Shown in pieces: positions 1 to 14,100 of a DNA stretch of 64,000 nucleotides (position 1 is the first letter of the stretch; the number at the start of each line of letters is the position of its first letter). Position numbers and translations under genes: made by a program. This DNA is from Tetranychus cinnabarinus (lineage: Eukaryota > Arthropoda > Arachnida > Trombidiformes > Tetranychidae): positions 13,655,001-13,719,000 of the forward strand of contig WHVY01000002.1 in NCBI GenBank assembly GCA_022266195.1, given 5' to 3'. The notes under the pieces were generated by a model. That model worked only from the letters and a program-made list of their open reading frames with translations. It was not told the origin of the DNA and made no database searches.

Positions 1-231
<231 letters not shown>

Positions 232-347
232 TTCAAGCAACCCAGTCAACCTTTTTATATCATCAAATTTTCATCACCACTATCATCACATAATCATCCT
301 CATCTTCATTTTATAATCCTCATCATGATTTAATAATCAACAAAAAC

Positions 348-363
348 GGCCCTTATCAGGGCC
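348..363 (+). promoter_or_regulatory. Histone mRNA 3' stem-loop
   Basis: A perfect 6-bp stem (GGCCCT / AGGGCC) with a 4-base loop (TATC), preceded by an A-rich run, lies 3' of H4. This is the standard replication-dependent histone 3' processing signal bound by stem-loop binding protein, here with TATC instead of the more common TTTC-type loop. It indicates a cell-cycle-regulated, non-polyadenylated H4 transcript. Confidence 0.93.
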
Positions 364-1885
364 AATACATGTTTGACAAAAGATTTGTTTAACTACTTCT
401 GGTATACCAAAAAAAATATCAAATCAAATCAAAAGACTTGTAAATGTACATTTTCTCTTTGCTTAGAAATATATTTGATTTAATTAACTTATTGTAATTA
501 ATTGTGTGTTACTGTTCTTTCATATTCTGGTTTATATATTGATGAGAAAGGAGTCAAAAAGACAGAATTATAGAAAGGCTAGAGTTTAGGTGAATGCTTC
601 ATAATGAGTTTAACCTATCTTTTGGGTTCTCAATATCAAGTCTTTCATGATACGGCTTTTTCATAGCTTGTCTGTACCTATTTATCAATTAGTGATTATT
701 TCATGCAAAGTTATCAAGATTAATTCATGTTACATGGTACTTCTGATTGTCACAAATTGATTTATTCCAATACAATAAACAGATATTTCATATTTTCGGT
801 CAAGGTTATATACTAAAGACAATTTTTATCAGTGAATAAATGTCCTAAATTGACATTACTTTCTATCTTATTGCAGTACCTCTAGTTTGTAATATACCTC
901 TCCAATGTAATAGTGAAGATACTGTGGTTAGGATTCTTACGAAAATGATGAGGTCAGGTCATAAATTATGATTGAATAATTAGCTGAATTATCATTTTGA
1001 AATGGCTATCTCAATGCAGTAATGAAACTGCGTTGCGTATGAGAAACTGTTTCTAGATTACTCTGCTGACGCATTGAGTAGAGAAAGTGAAGTTGTCCCA
1101 TTAAAAAAAGTTGAATTTTGATTGTTGTGTCAGCTTGAAGTCATAGAAAGCAATTTCCTTAATGTTTCCTGCAATCTTGGCGAAACTTGAAAGACATCAT
1201 GAATTAAAATTGGTTCGGGAATTCCAATGAAAAATGAATTTACAATGACATGAGAACAAATCCAAAAGTGTATCCCTCATAAGACAAATGAAATATATTA
1301 GTCTTCTGTGCTGCATGTGTTAAAGGTTTGAAAGAATCAAAATAAGGTTGAAAATGTAAAAAAATGGTTTTATTTTAAAAATACATGTAAGAGAAGCAAA
1401 TACACATCTTTGGTCAAGATTGCATAAAAGAGACTTTAATCAGTAAATAAATGCTCTAAATTAATGAACTTGTCTCATTGTAACGCTTTCTGTGTGTTAT
1501 ATCACAGGTTAGATATAATTTTGCAAAAAAATATGAACAAATTACACGACATAATTACACCATAATAATAGTAATCCCATGCAACAGTGTTTCCATTTAA
1601 ATAAGGGAAAGTTTCTTAAAAAATCATAATAGGGCTTCGATGTGCGATGAATAATGGGAAAAGATGATTGTGACAAATGATGAGTGTGAAAAATAAGCAT
1701 GAAGATTGAGAAAATATCATGTTTTTAGACGTAATAACACACCGAGGGTAAAAAATTCAACAAAGTAGCAAAAACATTAAGATGTAAGATTGTGAGCTTT
1801 TTTCCTGTTGAATAAAAATAGATGGAAAGGTGAAGAGATGGGGGAATAGAAAATTAGATAAATTTATAAACAATTTAAGGTAAAA
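364..1885. other. Intergenic, no gene seen
   Basis: A+T-rich DNA between the H4 stem-loop and the 3' end of the FMO gene. I see no open frame with family resemblance, no RNA gene and no clear repeat. It must hold the FMO 3' untranslated region on the minus strand. Confidence 0.6.
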
Positions 1886-4800
1886 TTAAAGAGTGTAGTT
1901 AAGAATAGTAAGAAGCATAAAGAGGATAGCCGAAGCCCCAGCAAGGTAACGCCAATGATCTTGTTGCAGGTATTTGCGAAGGTAAGCCCGGAAAACAAAA
2001 AGCACAGAACCGAAAGAAGCAAGAAGAGCATACATTGGTCCAGTTGATTGAACCTTTGACTTTTTGGATAACTTCAATGATCGGGTTGCGAAGGCGGCAT
2101 CGATACGTTCATCCACAGTCATTATAGCGTTTCTTGCTCCATCCCATGCATGTGGACCTTGTAAACGATATTGATAAGGAAGACAAGGGCCAAAATACAA
2201 TTTGTACCAAAATTTAGGATCAGTGAAGAAGTATTTCAATAAATTGGGCTTTGCTCCGTACTGTTCAGCTATCTCGTCCATATAGTTGACCCAATCAATT
2301 TGCATTGTGTGTCTTGGACCTTTAAAGTATCGTGATTCAATCTCTCGATGTTTGGCTTCAATATCCTTCATCATTTCAGGGACACTTGGAAGTCTACAGG
2401 TGCCTGAAAAACAAGAAAATAAATTGATTAGTTATAGGTATTTTGATTGGTTGCAAGCATTAACAGTAACCTCCTCATTGACTACTCTCGATGTTACTTT
2501 ATAGTTTTACATGTCATGTCACTCGGATTATTATTATTTGCTGAATTAATGGATTATGTTATCAGAAGAAATGAAAATTGTTGATAGGGACTAAGAGGAT
2601 ATTATAGTGAGTAGCCAATCGAGCTTGTCACTGAATGATAGTTATTCAAATTAGTGTGAAAAGCTTCAAGCAAAACGAAAAGATACAAAAACTATCGACT
2701 TTAAAAAGGATTCTTGAAAGGATCGTATCGAGTTTAAAGTAAACTTTGAACTAATGAAATGAATGAAAAAACTTGGTAAAGACAAGTAACCTAAAACTTC
2801 AATAAAACACGTAACGATTGTATTGTGACTGTAAAAAACGTTGTTTACAAAAGGTGAGCAATCAAAGTAAGTGAAGCAGATAAACAATCAGATAATGTTG
2901 TTAAGGGCAAAAGAAGAAACTTACCTTTCATGAGTTGAACATACCAACGAGACTGCTGTTCAGACACAGGAATAGCTGGTCCAACTGCTTGGATAAGCCC
3001 GATAAGTCCAAGAGTATGGGGATGCTTAAGTTTTGGTGGGAACATGTATTTATATAATTCAACATGATTGTCCTTGGTCCAAACAATGGATGGATCAAGG
3101 AATGGGAATGAAACCTCATATCCAGTGGCCAATATCACAGAGTCACATTTAGTTACAGTTGATTCTCCTTCAAAGATTATACCATCTTCAGTGAACTCTT
3201 GGATGTCATTTTTCAATACAACAGTTCCAGAAAGTATACGATTGGGTAGAGTATCATTTACCATTGGATGTTGACCAAAAACACGATGATCGGGTTCAAC
3301 TCGATATAATTTATGGTCAAAACGATTATTTAAATAATGTTCAACAAAACTACATTTGATTCGGTAAGGTGAATAATTGAATAAAGTGAAACAAAATCGT
3401 GTTATAAACTCAGAGTCGAATGGTTGTCCTCCTGGACCAACTCGCCATAAAATCCAAGCTCCTCGCCTAGTTGAAAGATAAACCTAAGAATCGCAAAGAT
3501 AATGGCATAATTAGTCATTGTAAACACGTTTAAATTCACGGTCAAACAAATTAAATTAAGAGTGAATGTCTCACTACACTAGATGTGGAATTGAAAATGG
3601 GAAAACTCTTTATTACAGCGATTCAATTATTATTAAATCTCGTGTGCAATTATCATTAAAATCAAATTTAATCAACCAACAAATTTAACAGAAAGAAAAG
3701 CTCTATACTTGGATTGTTTTTGTTATTTTGCTTGTTTTACCTGCAAATGACAACAGCGGTAATATCGTTAAATCATTAAATCTATCTGGAACGTTCAACA
3801 CATTATTAAATTGTGAATTACCTCACAGATTTCAAAGAAAAACAATTTCTTAACAAATCTGAATAGTCCATCTTTTATAAATAAATTGATTTAAGCTACT
3901 GTTTCAATTCATTTTGGGTAAAAGTGCACCAACAAGTATCACTTTCACTGAAAGGCATTAAAGATACAGGAAAAATTGGTAACTTGTGACCCAATCTAAC
4001 CTGATTTAGGGATATAACCAGGGTCACGTCATCTTTCCGGTTCACTAAATTAAAACGAATGTAATGAGTTCTATAAATATTTTGCTTCGGTAGTTAAGCC
4101 ACACACACTTTTATTCGTATAATACAAAATATCATTACCAACAACTTCTTCTTCCTCATCTCATCACTTCCCTAAACAATCTAAAAAGATCCAGATTCAA
4201 AAGAGATTTATTCAATCGTTTTACTCGCTTTACCAATATTGTGAAAATTTTACTTTTTGTATTTCATTTATAATTTCAAAGCATGGCAATTAGGCAAGCA
4301 AAATGTCCATTGTAAGCTAACAATCAGCTTTATCCTTGCTAACTGATGTGCTACATGCGAGAAAATAAAATTGAAAATTGATAACTTAAGACTGTTTCAT
4401 CAATAAAGGGTAACTTCTTTTGAGTCTAACAAATTATCTATTCAGTTAATTTTCTGCTTTTTTGGTTTGTCAAGTAATTGATTAACGTGAATGATGAAAA
4501 AAAGAGACCGGTTATAGATGTAAACAGATGAGAATTTGTGTTTCTCATTTGACAGCAACTGGTTGCAAATCACAAATCAATAAACTTTGAAATGAGCTTA
4601 CCTTCTTTGAAAACATTGACAACTCTACAGCAGCATCACCTCCAGAATTACCTATGCCAACAACGACAACCGTTTCATTTTCAAAAGGATTGGGCTTCTT
4701 ATAAGAGTGTGTGTGAATGATACGACCTTTAAAAAGTGAAGGTGCAAAGACAAAATTAGAAATATTTACGAATTTAAATAAACAATAAAGGTACATACCT

Positions 4801-5471
4801 TTGAATTTTTCTTGCCCTTTGAAGGTAGGAACCAAAGGCTTGACATGATGTCCTGTACAAACCATAACACCATCAAACACTCGGCTTGTTATTTCTTTTG
4901 TTTTCAAACTTTGAGTAACAACTCTCCATCTACCAGTGTCATCATAATCGTCCGCTGGTTCAACTTTGATCACTTTAGTTTCAAATTGGATAAATTCACG
5001 GACACCAAATCGTTCAGCGTACATTTCAAAATATTGATACTGTTAAGAAAAATTGAAACAAAAGAAGCCATTTTGAAAAGCAGAAAGAGAAAACAAAAAG
5101 GATTAGGAAAAAAACTGATAAGAAAAGGTTGAGTCATGAGTCAAATGTTAACTGACGCTTTTCTTTCCACTGTTGGTAAAGGTTTCCAATTGTTAACTTA
5201 CCATTGCAGTGTTGTGCATATAATTCGCAAATTCCTTTGGTGGCGGAAAATCTGAATAAGCTGACATTTCCTTGGATGAATTAATAATTGTGGACCTCAT
5301 GACGGAAGCCAATCCGTCCACATCATCCTCACGATACTTCCATAATCCGCCAAGAAAGTTTGATTGTTCATAGCAAACCACGTTGAAACCTTCTTCTCGA
5401 CAAACCTTTATAGCATTGATTCCTGTGGCACCACTTCCAATGATACAAATTGTTTGATCACTTTGCTCCAT
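1886..5471 (-). CDS. Flavin-containing monooxygenase (FMO), five exons
   Basis: NADPH- and FAD-dependent S/N-monooxygenase, an ER enzyme of xenobiotic metabolism. Exons (minus): 5471-5202, 5039-4799, 4726-4602, 3483-2925, 2403-1886; the phases agree and give 570 residues, near the family norm of about 530-560. Seen motifs: FAD-binding GSGATG at residues 12-17, the FMO fingerprint FKGRIIHTHSY at 169-179 (spanning an intron), NADPH-binding GIGNSGG at about 194-200, and a downstream ATGY motif. The last exon ends in a hydrophobic stretch (YLAGASAILFMLLTILNYTL), matching the C-terminal membrane anchor of FMOs. The start is the first ATG, ten residues before the Rossmann glycines. Intron 3 is 1.1 kb. 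Intron 2 is 72 bp, a multiple of three and free of stops. Family certain; substrate unknown. Confidence 0.94.
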
Positions 5472-7030
5472 GATTTCACACCAACTTGGATGAATAACCG
5501 ATTAAATTAAACACAATTCAGGTAAATATAAAAACGGTTTTAAAAGTTATTTTTAATTTCAATTTGTTTCGTTTTACGTTTTACAGCTCCTAAAAGGAGA
5601 GAGACAAGATATTGTATGAACAACAAGATGAGATACCTATCAAGAGGAATGAGGACAGCAACACAATTTTAACTGTTCTTGTTGGTACTGACTGCCAGAC
5701 TGCCAAGCTAACAACAATCAAATTTAATCATCCAGTAAGAAGGAGGCAGTAAGAGGGGGTGAAGAGAGGGCATCTCAATTTTTTAAGAACCTCTTTAGGT
5801 AAGTTTTTGAGTTACCTGTCAACCCAAATTTTTAGACTCCTCCTGTAGGTTTGGTTGAGGTTTTAACTTTGGGTATTGCAACAAGATTTGGTCCATCGAA
5901 TCAACCTGAAGAAAGAGATTTCCAAGGATTTGACGGGTTAACTTCTAGCTTTTATTGTGCTTCAACTGCTTCCATCTTCAGTGTATTTTCCTTTTCATCT
6001 ACTAATGAATTTTCCATGAGTTTTCTACCTTACTAATAGACCGTTAATGTTCATTAAATAGAGAGGTAAATTTTTTCACTTCTAATTGACTGTTTTCTCG
6101 CTTAGCAATTAAAAACTTGTCCCACAACTTTTATGACAATTTATAAATTTTCCACGAGATGAATAAACATACAGTAAATTGTAATGTATAAATATATTTA
6201 TGAAATTATATGTTTTAAGGTACGTATTGGAAATTTTTGCGTATTTTATTAGACATGATTGATTGTTTAATAATTTTCAGGATTGATAAATAGTATGTAT
6301 TTATCTTAACGATAGCAGGATTGAATTGTCAAATTGTAAATATTTACAGACAATGATAAATTGAATCATAATTTTGACGCTATTCAAATTGCATTACCAC
6401 GCCTTTGGTTCAAACATTTTAGCTGTTAAAGAGAATGGAAATGAGAAATGAATAAAATGAGTAAAAATAGTGATTGTTTTGTTAAAGTGATGGATTCGAG
6501 TACATTTAAATTGGCCAATATAAATCTTTGCAAATTAAATTTTTTGCTCCTTCAATCAAATTGTAACCATTCAACATTTATTTATTTATACATTTTACAT
6601 TAGGATAAACACATATGGGTAAACAAAATGATGAACATAAACAGACGAAAGAAAAGACAAATGAAAACAAATGTGATAATGGCAAAAGAAAATTAGGGAA
6701 ACAGTTAGCCCAAAATAATGATGATAATAACGTAAATTGTGCTGTACAGGTAGGTTTGAAATTACATTTCACATTTTGGTAAGTAAAAATCAATTGGGGA
6801 TAAAGGAGAAAGGTTAAGGTTAAAAGACAAATAAAAAGAAATGTTGAAGGTTCCCTACTTATTTTTTGTGTTTACTTGATGAGTTAAGTAATTGAAAGTA
6901 AAAAAATTGTATATTATTGATAAAAACTAGTCTTAATTTTGTTTGTCGTCATCACTCATTTGATGATGATGCAGATTCAAATAATAATCAACCTTACATC
7001 AAGTTAAACAAAGCGATTCATGAAGGCGGC
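5472..7030. other. Intergenic between FMO and EPS8
   Basis: Upstream flank of the FMO gene and 3' flank of the EPS8 gene. Short open stretches exist on both strands (for example around 5850-6036), but none has a domain, signal peptide or convincing splice context. I searched the minus strand here for the missing EPS8 C-terminal exons and found none that I could support. Confidence 0.5.
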
Positions 7031-10000
7031 TTAAAAATATCGAAACTCGCCTTTTTTACCTTGTCTCTCTTTACGAATCCAATCTTCATCAGGAGATCCT
7101 CTAGTTAAACGACTACCTCTTTCGCTTCGGTTAAATTGATAGTTGCCCGAAATTGGTTCAACAATTGTATTGGGAACATGAGCAATTTGACCACGTGAGT
7201 TACGAGCTTTCCACCAATTTCGAGATGCATCTAAAATCTCCAAGATTTCACCTCTAATGAAAAAAAACAGAGAAATGAGGTTAGTATGATATAGAAAGAT
7301 ATGTCACCAAAAGTAAACAATTAAGTAACAATTATTGTATCACAAATTCATTTTTCAAGGACTCAAGGGCTGGGCAAGTTTTCAACTTTGATAACAACCA
7401 AATGTTTCATTTAGTCGGGTAAAAGTGTCAACTTTGTCAGAACAATGTGGGTCTTGATTGAACGCAAACAGCTCAGATATGTTCAATTTTTTGATTTTAG
7501 GTTGAAGAAGGTAAATATAACTTGCTCAGCTCTTTATGAACTTGAAAGCAAAATTTGCTTTTTTTCTGGTAAATAATAATGATGATGCGATAATGTAATC
7601 GTACTTTTCAACAGTCAATTCCTTTTCATTATTAGCAGTTCTTGGGAATAGAACTTGCACAATCTTGGCTCCTTTATCTTGCAATTCATTGAGCCAAGTT
7701 GTTTGCTCCAATTCACTAAGATGTACTATGGTTGGAGAATCTCTTTCAATTGAGTCGATTGGTGAAGGTGGTGGATGTCTTCCATGGTGCATACTTGAAG
7801 GTGGTGGTGGAGGACCTGAAAAAATAACGTAAAAGAGTTAATTTAGCCCGTTTTGATCAAGGTTGAGTTTGAGAGAAAAAATGAAATACCTTTGTGTGGA
7901 GGTGGAACCATATGATGCTCTAAATGATCGTCAAAGTCACTATCAACAAAGTGTGGAGGATGATGATGATGAACATAGTCAGATCTGTCTCTCCTTATGG
8001 GGGTTTCTCTACTCAAGGGTAGACAATCATCTTCATGTTCAGATGTTTCAGAAGAAGAATGGAAACCCATTAAATCTTTTTCTGTTATAGCCGGAGCCCA
8101 TCCATCAGAGAAAACTGGTTGATAAACTTGACCCAATCGTGAAGGTGATCCAATCGGATGTCTTACAGGTTGAGTCCAATTAACTCCAAGTGATTGCCAT
8201 AATTCTGTTTCTTTACTGGTACAACAATTAGATAATAGTTCAATGGCATCGGCACTGAGAAATGGAATTGTTACTGCTCCCGGATCAATAGGAACTGGAC
8301 CTAAAGGAAGATAGGAGAGCAAGAATAGAAAAAAATAAATGATAATTAATTCTCAATCTGTTTTCAGGGTGAATGGGGAGAGGGAAAATGATGAACATGA
8401 TTCATCAAATTATTATAAAAGGGCAATAAATACCATTCATGCGAGCAGCTTCAATTATTATTGCTAAAGGTGTAAACAAGAAATGGACCAACTCTGGTGC
8501 ATTGGGATCATGTATACAGCCTGTAATAAAGAGAGAAAAAAATCAAAACAAATATTAATAATTTAAGAAAATAATTTTCACATTTGTCAAAAAACAAAAC
8601 AAAAAAACTAATCAATTAGATGAGCCAAATTTTAAAGATGAAAATTCACTTTCTTCAAATATTGTGTCTAACAAATTTACCTTTCAATTTTGCTAGCAAA
8701 TTAAAGGCTAACTTGAACTTTCCAAGAATTTCGTAAAATTCTGATTCGCTGGGTCCTCGGGCTCTAATTGAAAGTAAACCGTCACCGCCATGAGCCGCGC
8801 CTTTACCTGTAGAAGTAATAATTATAAATTATTAGAAGATTTTAATTTCAATAAAAATGTTAACCAAAACAAATAATGAGAGCGATCTTTAGACGGGATG
8901 AACTAACCAATTACAAAGTGCAAGTTAAGAATATAAATTAAATTATAATCGTTTCTTTTTATTGCAATAAAGTATGTTATTTATCGGCCATCTTGCAGTC
9001 AAATTTTCAAAAGTCAATAAATATGATTACCGTAAAGTATCGCTCTTTCAATCTAATTATTAAAATTTAAATAACAATACAAACCTCCTCGTTTGTGATT
9101 GCGAAGTTGAAGTTCTTTCAATGCTACAGCAGCATGTTGAAGTCGTTGGATGAATCTCTCGATATCGTCAAAACAATGATTTAATATGGAAACGTAGCGT
9201 TCATTTGAAAGAGACTGATAAGAAACAAAAGAAAGTAATGTAAGTAAATGGTTGAATCAACTTTCAAATATCCTTAATTCATTTTTATCATCCTGATCTT
9301 GATGATGATGATGAATTTACGTAATATGAATACACAAATACAAAAGGTGAGAGTAAATGAAAAGGAATGAAATCTCACGAAAAGATGTAAGTATTGTTCA
9401 TTTTTGATAGGCTTTCCCTTTCCCTTTCAATTTCAATATTTGTTTATGAATATTCATCTAACTTTGAATGAAGATGAACTTATTTTGATCACTTTCACAG
9501 AATCACATTAAATATGCATTAAATTGTTGGCAAACTTATTTGTAATCATACAAGGTATCAATCAAAATTCCAGATGAGTTAAAGTTTACATTTCCGGCTT
9601 GTTAACTTTTTTTTATTGAGGCTTTTCTTTCAAGATGAAACCATTTTCTTCTTTCTCTTGTTCGATTAAAACTTGAACTGAGGTGAATGAGAAAGGACGA
9701 TGATTTGATGATGAAAGATGATGGTAAAGAAGAGAGACGAAATAAGGGAAAGATAATTTCTCTTGATTTCTTCCTTTGCCCTGGAGGTGATCAACTTAAG
9801 GAACAGTAGCTTTGGAATGTAAAAACAGGCGAAAGCATTAAAGAGCAATCTTTTTATCCTCTCCAAGTCACTATTAGTTATATTGGAAAAAAAGAAACAT
9901 ACCTGATCATGAGAATTGGTCCTTGGAGCTGCATTGTGATTTGAATCAATTGAACTTGTTGTGGTAACAGATCTAGAGTCATGGTCACGAGAATTGTGAC

Positions 10001-11174
10001 CAGGTCCTAATGGTGGAGTCCGCCTTTGAGGAGAGCTGCTTATTGATGGTGATGCAGGTTTCCTGTTACAAAAAGTATCAGAAAAAACAAGAATATTGGA
10101 TAAATGGAAAGGCATAAAAGACTAGCCGAGTTTTGGAAGAGAAAAAATTGGAAAGCAGTGAAGATGAAGAAAGGAATCCGGAAATAAACTCGACTCTCAC
10201 TTTTCTCGTTGAGCTGCAAGAGCGTTGAATGCATTGACGGTTTCTTTAACATGAACATTCACAGGAACGGGATTGGTTTCGTGGTGAATATGGTCCACGG
10301 TGATAGCGAGATTTCCGTGTTTCCTCATCCAACTTGATATATCTTCGGCAATTTGTTGGGCAGAATGAGAGACACACTGAAAAATATGGAGTTCGCCTGC
10401 AACGAAAAGAATCAATTGAAATGAAAATGTTTATATGTTACATGTGTAATCAAAAAAAGCAAATGTATATCAAGGTAGGTAACAAAACAAGAAATAGTCC
10501 TAAATAGAGAAGAGAGCGAGAGAAGTGAAAATGGGTTACTATGTGAAACTTTACAACAATGTAAAAGAATCAATCTGTTAATAGATAATAATGATAGGCA
10601 GGAAGATGAAGAGAAAAGATGAATCAGTTAATGGACAGAAAACTATACTATAAACAATTCAATGCAGTGTAATAAGCAGTCTATTGTATGAAGATACAAA
10701 AAACAAAGTGACAGGTAAGCAGAAAAAAAAGTTTCATTACCTTGACTTTCATCCGGATGTTGAACGGTAAAAATCAATATATTATCATACATATGATCTC
10801 GGTGGCTAAAGGAGATTGGCTGCTGAATAAAGGCAACGGGAAACCTTTCAACGATATCATTAGATTCAACATCAATTATTAACATATGGCTACCTGGAAG
10901 AGATTATAATAGAAAAAAAGAAGCATTAGAGATGAAAATTATCAATTAATAAATGGTTGAGGAAAAAGTGATTGAGACAAAATTCATTAAAGGATGGTTC
11001 ACCTTCAATCTTAACAAACATTCGCTGAGTCCATATTCCAGAGGTTTTTTCCATAGCAAATAAACGTTGGATGGCAACTTTAGGTGTGATTGGTTGCTGT
11101 GAAGGCGTCGAGGTTGAAAAAGTGGCCAAATGTTCCACCACATAATTTTCCTGGCTACTTGATGTAGAAACCAT
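7031..11174 (-). CDS. Eps8: EPS8 homologue (PTB + SH3 actin/Rac adaptor), ten exons
   Basis: Adaptor of EGFR kinase substrate 8 type, linking receptor signalling to Rac and actin. Exons (minus): 11174-11003, 10893-10741, 10396-10201, 10062-9903, 9214-9085, 8806-8681, 8520-8434, 8300-7890, 7815-7542, 7253-7031; all phases agree and give 643 residues. Exons 1-3 encode the PTB domain (YVVEHLATF, GIWTQRM, HMLIIDVESN). Exons 5-7 encode the EPS8 helical core (ILNHCFDDIERFIQRLQ, LVHFLFTPLAII). Exon 8 matches the ELWQSLGVNW region. Exons 9-10 encode an SH3 domain (KYDY, then GEILEILD, NWWKARN, VPNTIV). The exon 9 donor (GTTCAT) is weak and makes an SH3 RT loop longer than usual; that junction is the least certain. 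The protein stops about 40 residues after the SH3 domain, so the SAM-like C-terminal effector region of vertebrate EPS8 is absent from this model. Confidence 0.9.
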
Positions 11175-14100
11175 TTTGTCACTTAGGATGAACCAAATTT
11201 GTCACTCTTTAACGATAGATAAGAACAATGTCAATTAGTAAAATACTTGATGTAAAGGCACAAACAGAAAGACAATACAAGGTGAATGGACACTGAAAAG
11301 AGAAACCAGATGATGAGTAAAACAACATAAAAAAAGGTGATGAAGATTATTGAAAAATGTTGATTAGCGTAGTGCAAGTAATGTTAATAACTGGAAAAAA
11401 ATACGACCATAACAGTGAAAAGCATCTTTTTTGACGGTCTGTTTTTTTTCTTGCTATTTAGCTTGAAAATTTGTTTACATGTAACTGTTGATGTTAATAT
11501 GTTAACCATGTCATCGAGACAAAGCTATTAAGGAAAAGGTAGATAAAAAAACTGGTTGAAGAATGAATAAGTTTTAATTAAGTAGGTGTTGATGTTTGCA
11601 TACATTCCAACCACACTTTTTATCCAAAAAACAACATTTAGTAACAAACTAAATAACAGTAATAACAGTGAAACTTTCCTGGCTTGAGATGCACAACTAA
11701 AAATGTAGAAAATTAGTGTAACTGAATTAAAAAACTTGTCTCCATTTAACACTTCTTAACTTACTGTTAAACTTGACTGTGAGTTAACTAATAAGAATTG
11801 CTTATAATAGAAAAAAAGAAAGTCTTTTCTTAATCAATAATTAAGACGAAAGACATTGAATAGCGCCATCTATTAATAAAACGAGTCAAGAAAAAAGCCG
11901 CGACGGCTGTGTTCAGTTGACTTTGACTTAACATGTAAAGATTAGTTTAATGAGTTTATTTCTTGAATTTATTAGCAATTTATAACAGATATTATATAAC
12001 TGATACTTTGAATAAACAGGGCTGAATATGATAGACATTGTCAGTTTCACCAAGTACTAAAATTTATCAAACCAAGAGATAAGGAGATAACTCATGAGAA
12101 ATGAGAAACATTGCAATAGCCATCAATTTCCTTGACCGTTATAATATTATTGCTCAACTGTCGAGGTAAAGTATTTTTTTAGGAAAAACTGAAAGGTCAG
12201 ACTGAATTAAATTGAGATTTGTTTTTCTCGCTTTTTCATGAATAAATATCTTTACATCATCTTACCTTTTTTAATTTAAAGTTGATAAAATAATTGATTG
12301 ATTGATTAACCAACGTTGAGTAGGTTGATTATCTAGTTATAAGCATAAGAATCTGTTGAAGGATAGACAATGTTTAGGAAAGTTTATTCACTTGCTGTCT
12401 GTTTGCTGTAATACTCAATTATTGGTTCCACACTTAGATAAGTTGCAAAAATATGATACACTAAAAAACAATCCAATTTGGTGGAAAAAAATGTGCTTTG
12501 AGTGGGTAATTGATTTAATTAATAATCTCTTTCACCGAAGCTTAGTTGAAAAATTGATAATGATATTTAGGTAACCGGTAGCCGGTAACTGATTCAACAG
12601 TATGTAGAGTATTCCGAGTGTTTACTCAATCAAGATCCTCTTTTCTTGGTTAATCCCATTTCTTATTTGGCTTCCAGAAACAGGCCTTCACTGAGATAAT
12701 GTTCACATAAACAATTAATCCAACCAGATTTAACGTTGACCCTCAGATTACCCTTGATTAACCGATGATTATAGATGAAAACACAATAAAACAATAGACA
12801 GAAGAAACAAAGAGACACACAAAATCCACCAAAAATCAAGAGAAAAATGAGTTGAAAAAGAGAAGGAACAAGTGAATGCAATGAAAGTAGTATAAAAATG
12901 GCGTTATGTTAGATTATTATATTGACGCTGGTGTTGATTAAGATGTTGATGGAAGTGATCAAGAAAATGATGATGTTGATCAAATAGAGGATGAAAAGAT
13001 GAAAGAAAAGGTCTGACAAAAAAGAAATAGCAAGAAAGGAGAAAATTTAAAAATTGACTTGAAACAAAACACACAAACCAGGTTGAATCGGGTTTGCAAG
13101 TTAACCAGTCAACTTTTCTGGTTCTCTTTCTCTCTTCTTCTCTCTCTCGCTCTCCTTCTTTCTTATCATCACGTTAAATCTTTCTCTTTCTCCTTTTCTT
13201 TCTTCACTATAATTTGTTTTTTACCATCATCGTCATCATCGATGCTGGCTTTTTTGTATAAAATCCAAGCGCATCTTAACCGTTAACAAACCGTTTTTTT
13301 CTTCGACCAACAATAAGATTGCGCCAAATGAAAAGGATACTGTCACCAGTAAATCAATCTCAACATTGAAACTGATAAAGTCCACCATCCTTTATGATCA
13401 ATGGGTAAACCTAATTGTTTAAAAAGGCTTGAGCTAAATCAACCTTTCCTGATTGAATCCGTGTGATTTAGAAGAAATTTGTTATAATTTCGAGTCTCAC
13501 TTTTTTGCTAAGCAATGCTTTATTAAATGACAAATCATTAGTTATGATATCAAGATTGATTTCTTTAATTATTTATGATTATTCCGTATTTTATTGTTTT
13601 CAGAGCGGAAAGATTAAAGATTGATGAAGATTCTGAGCAAACAATTGAAATAAGTGAATTAAACAAATAAATGATTAAATAAACATTTGGTTGAGTTGAT
13701 TTACAATAATAATATGATCGTGATGATTACAACAATAATTGTTAGCTTAACCAGTTCTGAGTTAATATATCTTCAAGATTCACCATCAATATACCATTTT
13801 TTGAGTTTTTTTATGCTAACCTAACACAATCAACCAGAATGTCAATCTTGTGTGTTAACTCTATTGTTAATCATGGCTTTTCATCATAATATATTGATCA
13901 TATCAAAAAGATCATCATTATTGTGAACAAATGTGAACCAAAAGTGAAACCAGAAAACCAGTTGATTAAGATAATTACTGAGCAAAATGAACAATTTAGT
14001 GGTTGATTTAGAGAGAGAGAGTTCAAGCCAACTAAATATATTAATAGTTAAATTCAATATTTACCTTTAGCTATTGAGATTGCAATTTGCTAATGATTTA

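Noticed and set aside
5851..6036. Plus-strand 61-codon open frame
   Set aside because: No signal peptide, domain or splice partner. The minus strand here also has short open pieces, so neither can be supported.
6578..6793. Minus-strand hydrophobic open frame
   Set aside because: Phe/Leu/Cys-rich translation of A+G-rich DNA on the other strand; composition artefact.
7526..7541. GC-AG intron after TRKK in the EPS8 SH3 exon
   Set aside because: The phase does not match the last exon (it would create a stop); the GTTCAT donor keeps the frame.
13059..13286. Plus-strand open frame rich in Ser/Phe/Leu
   Set aside because: Arises from a TCTC/TTTC low-complexity tract; no conserved feature.
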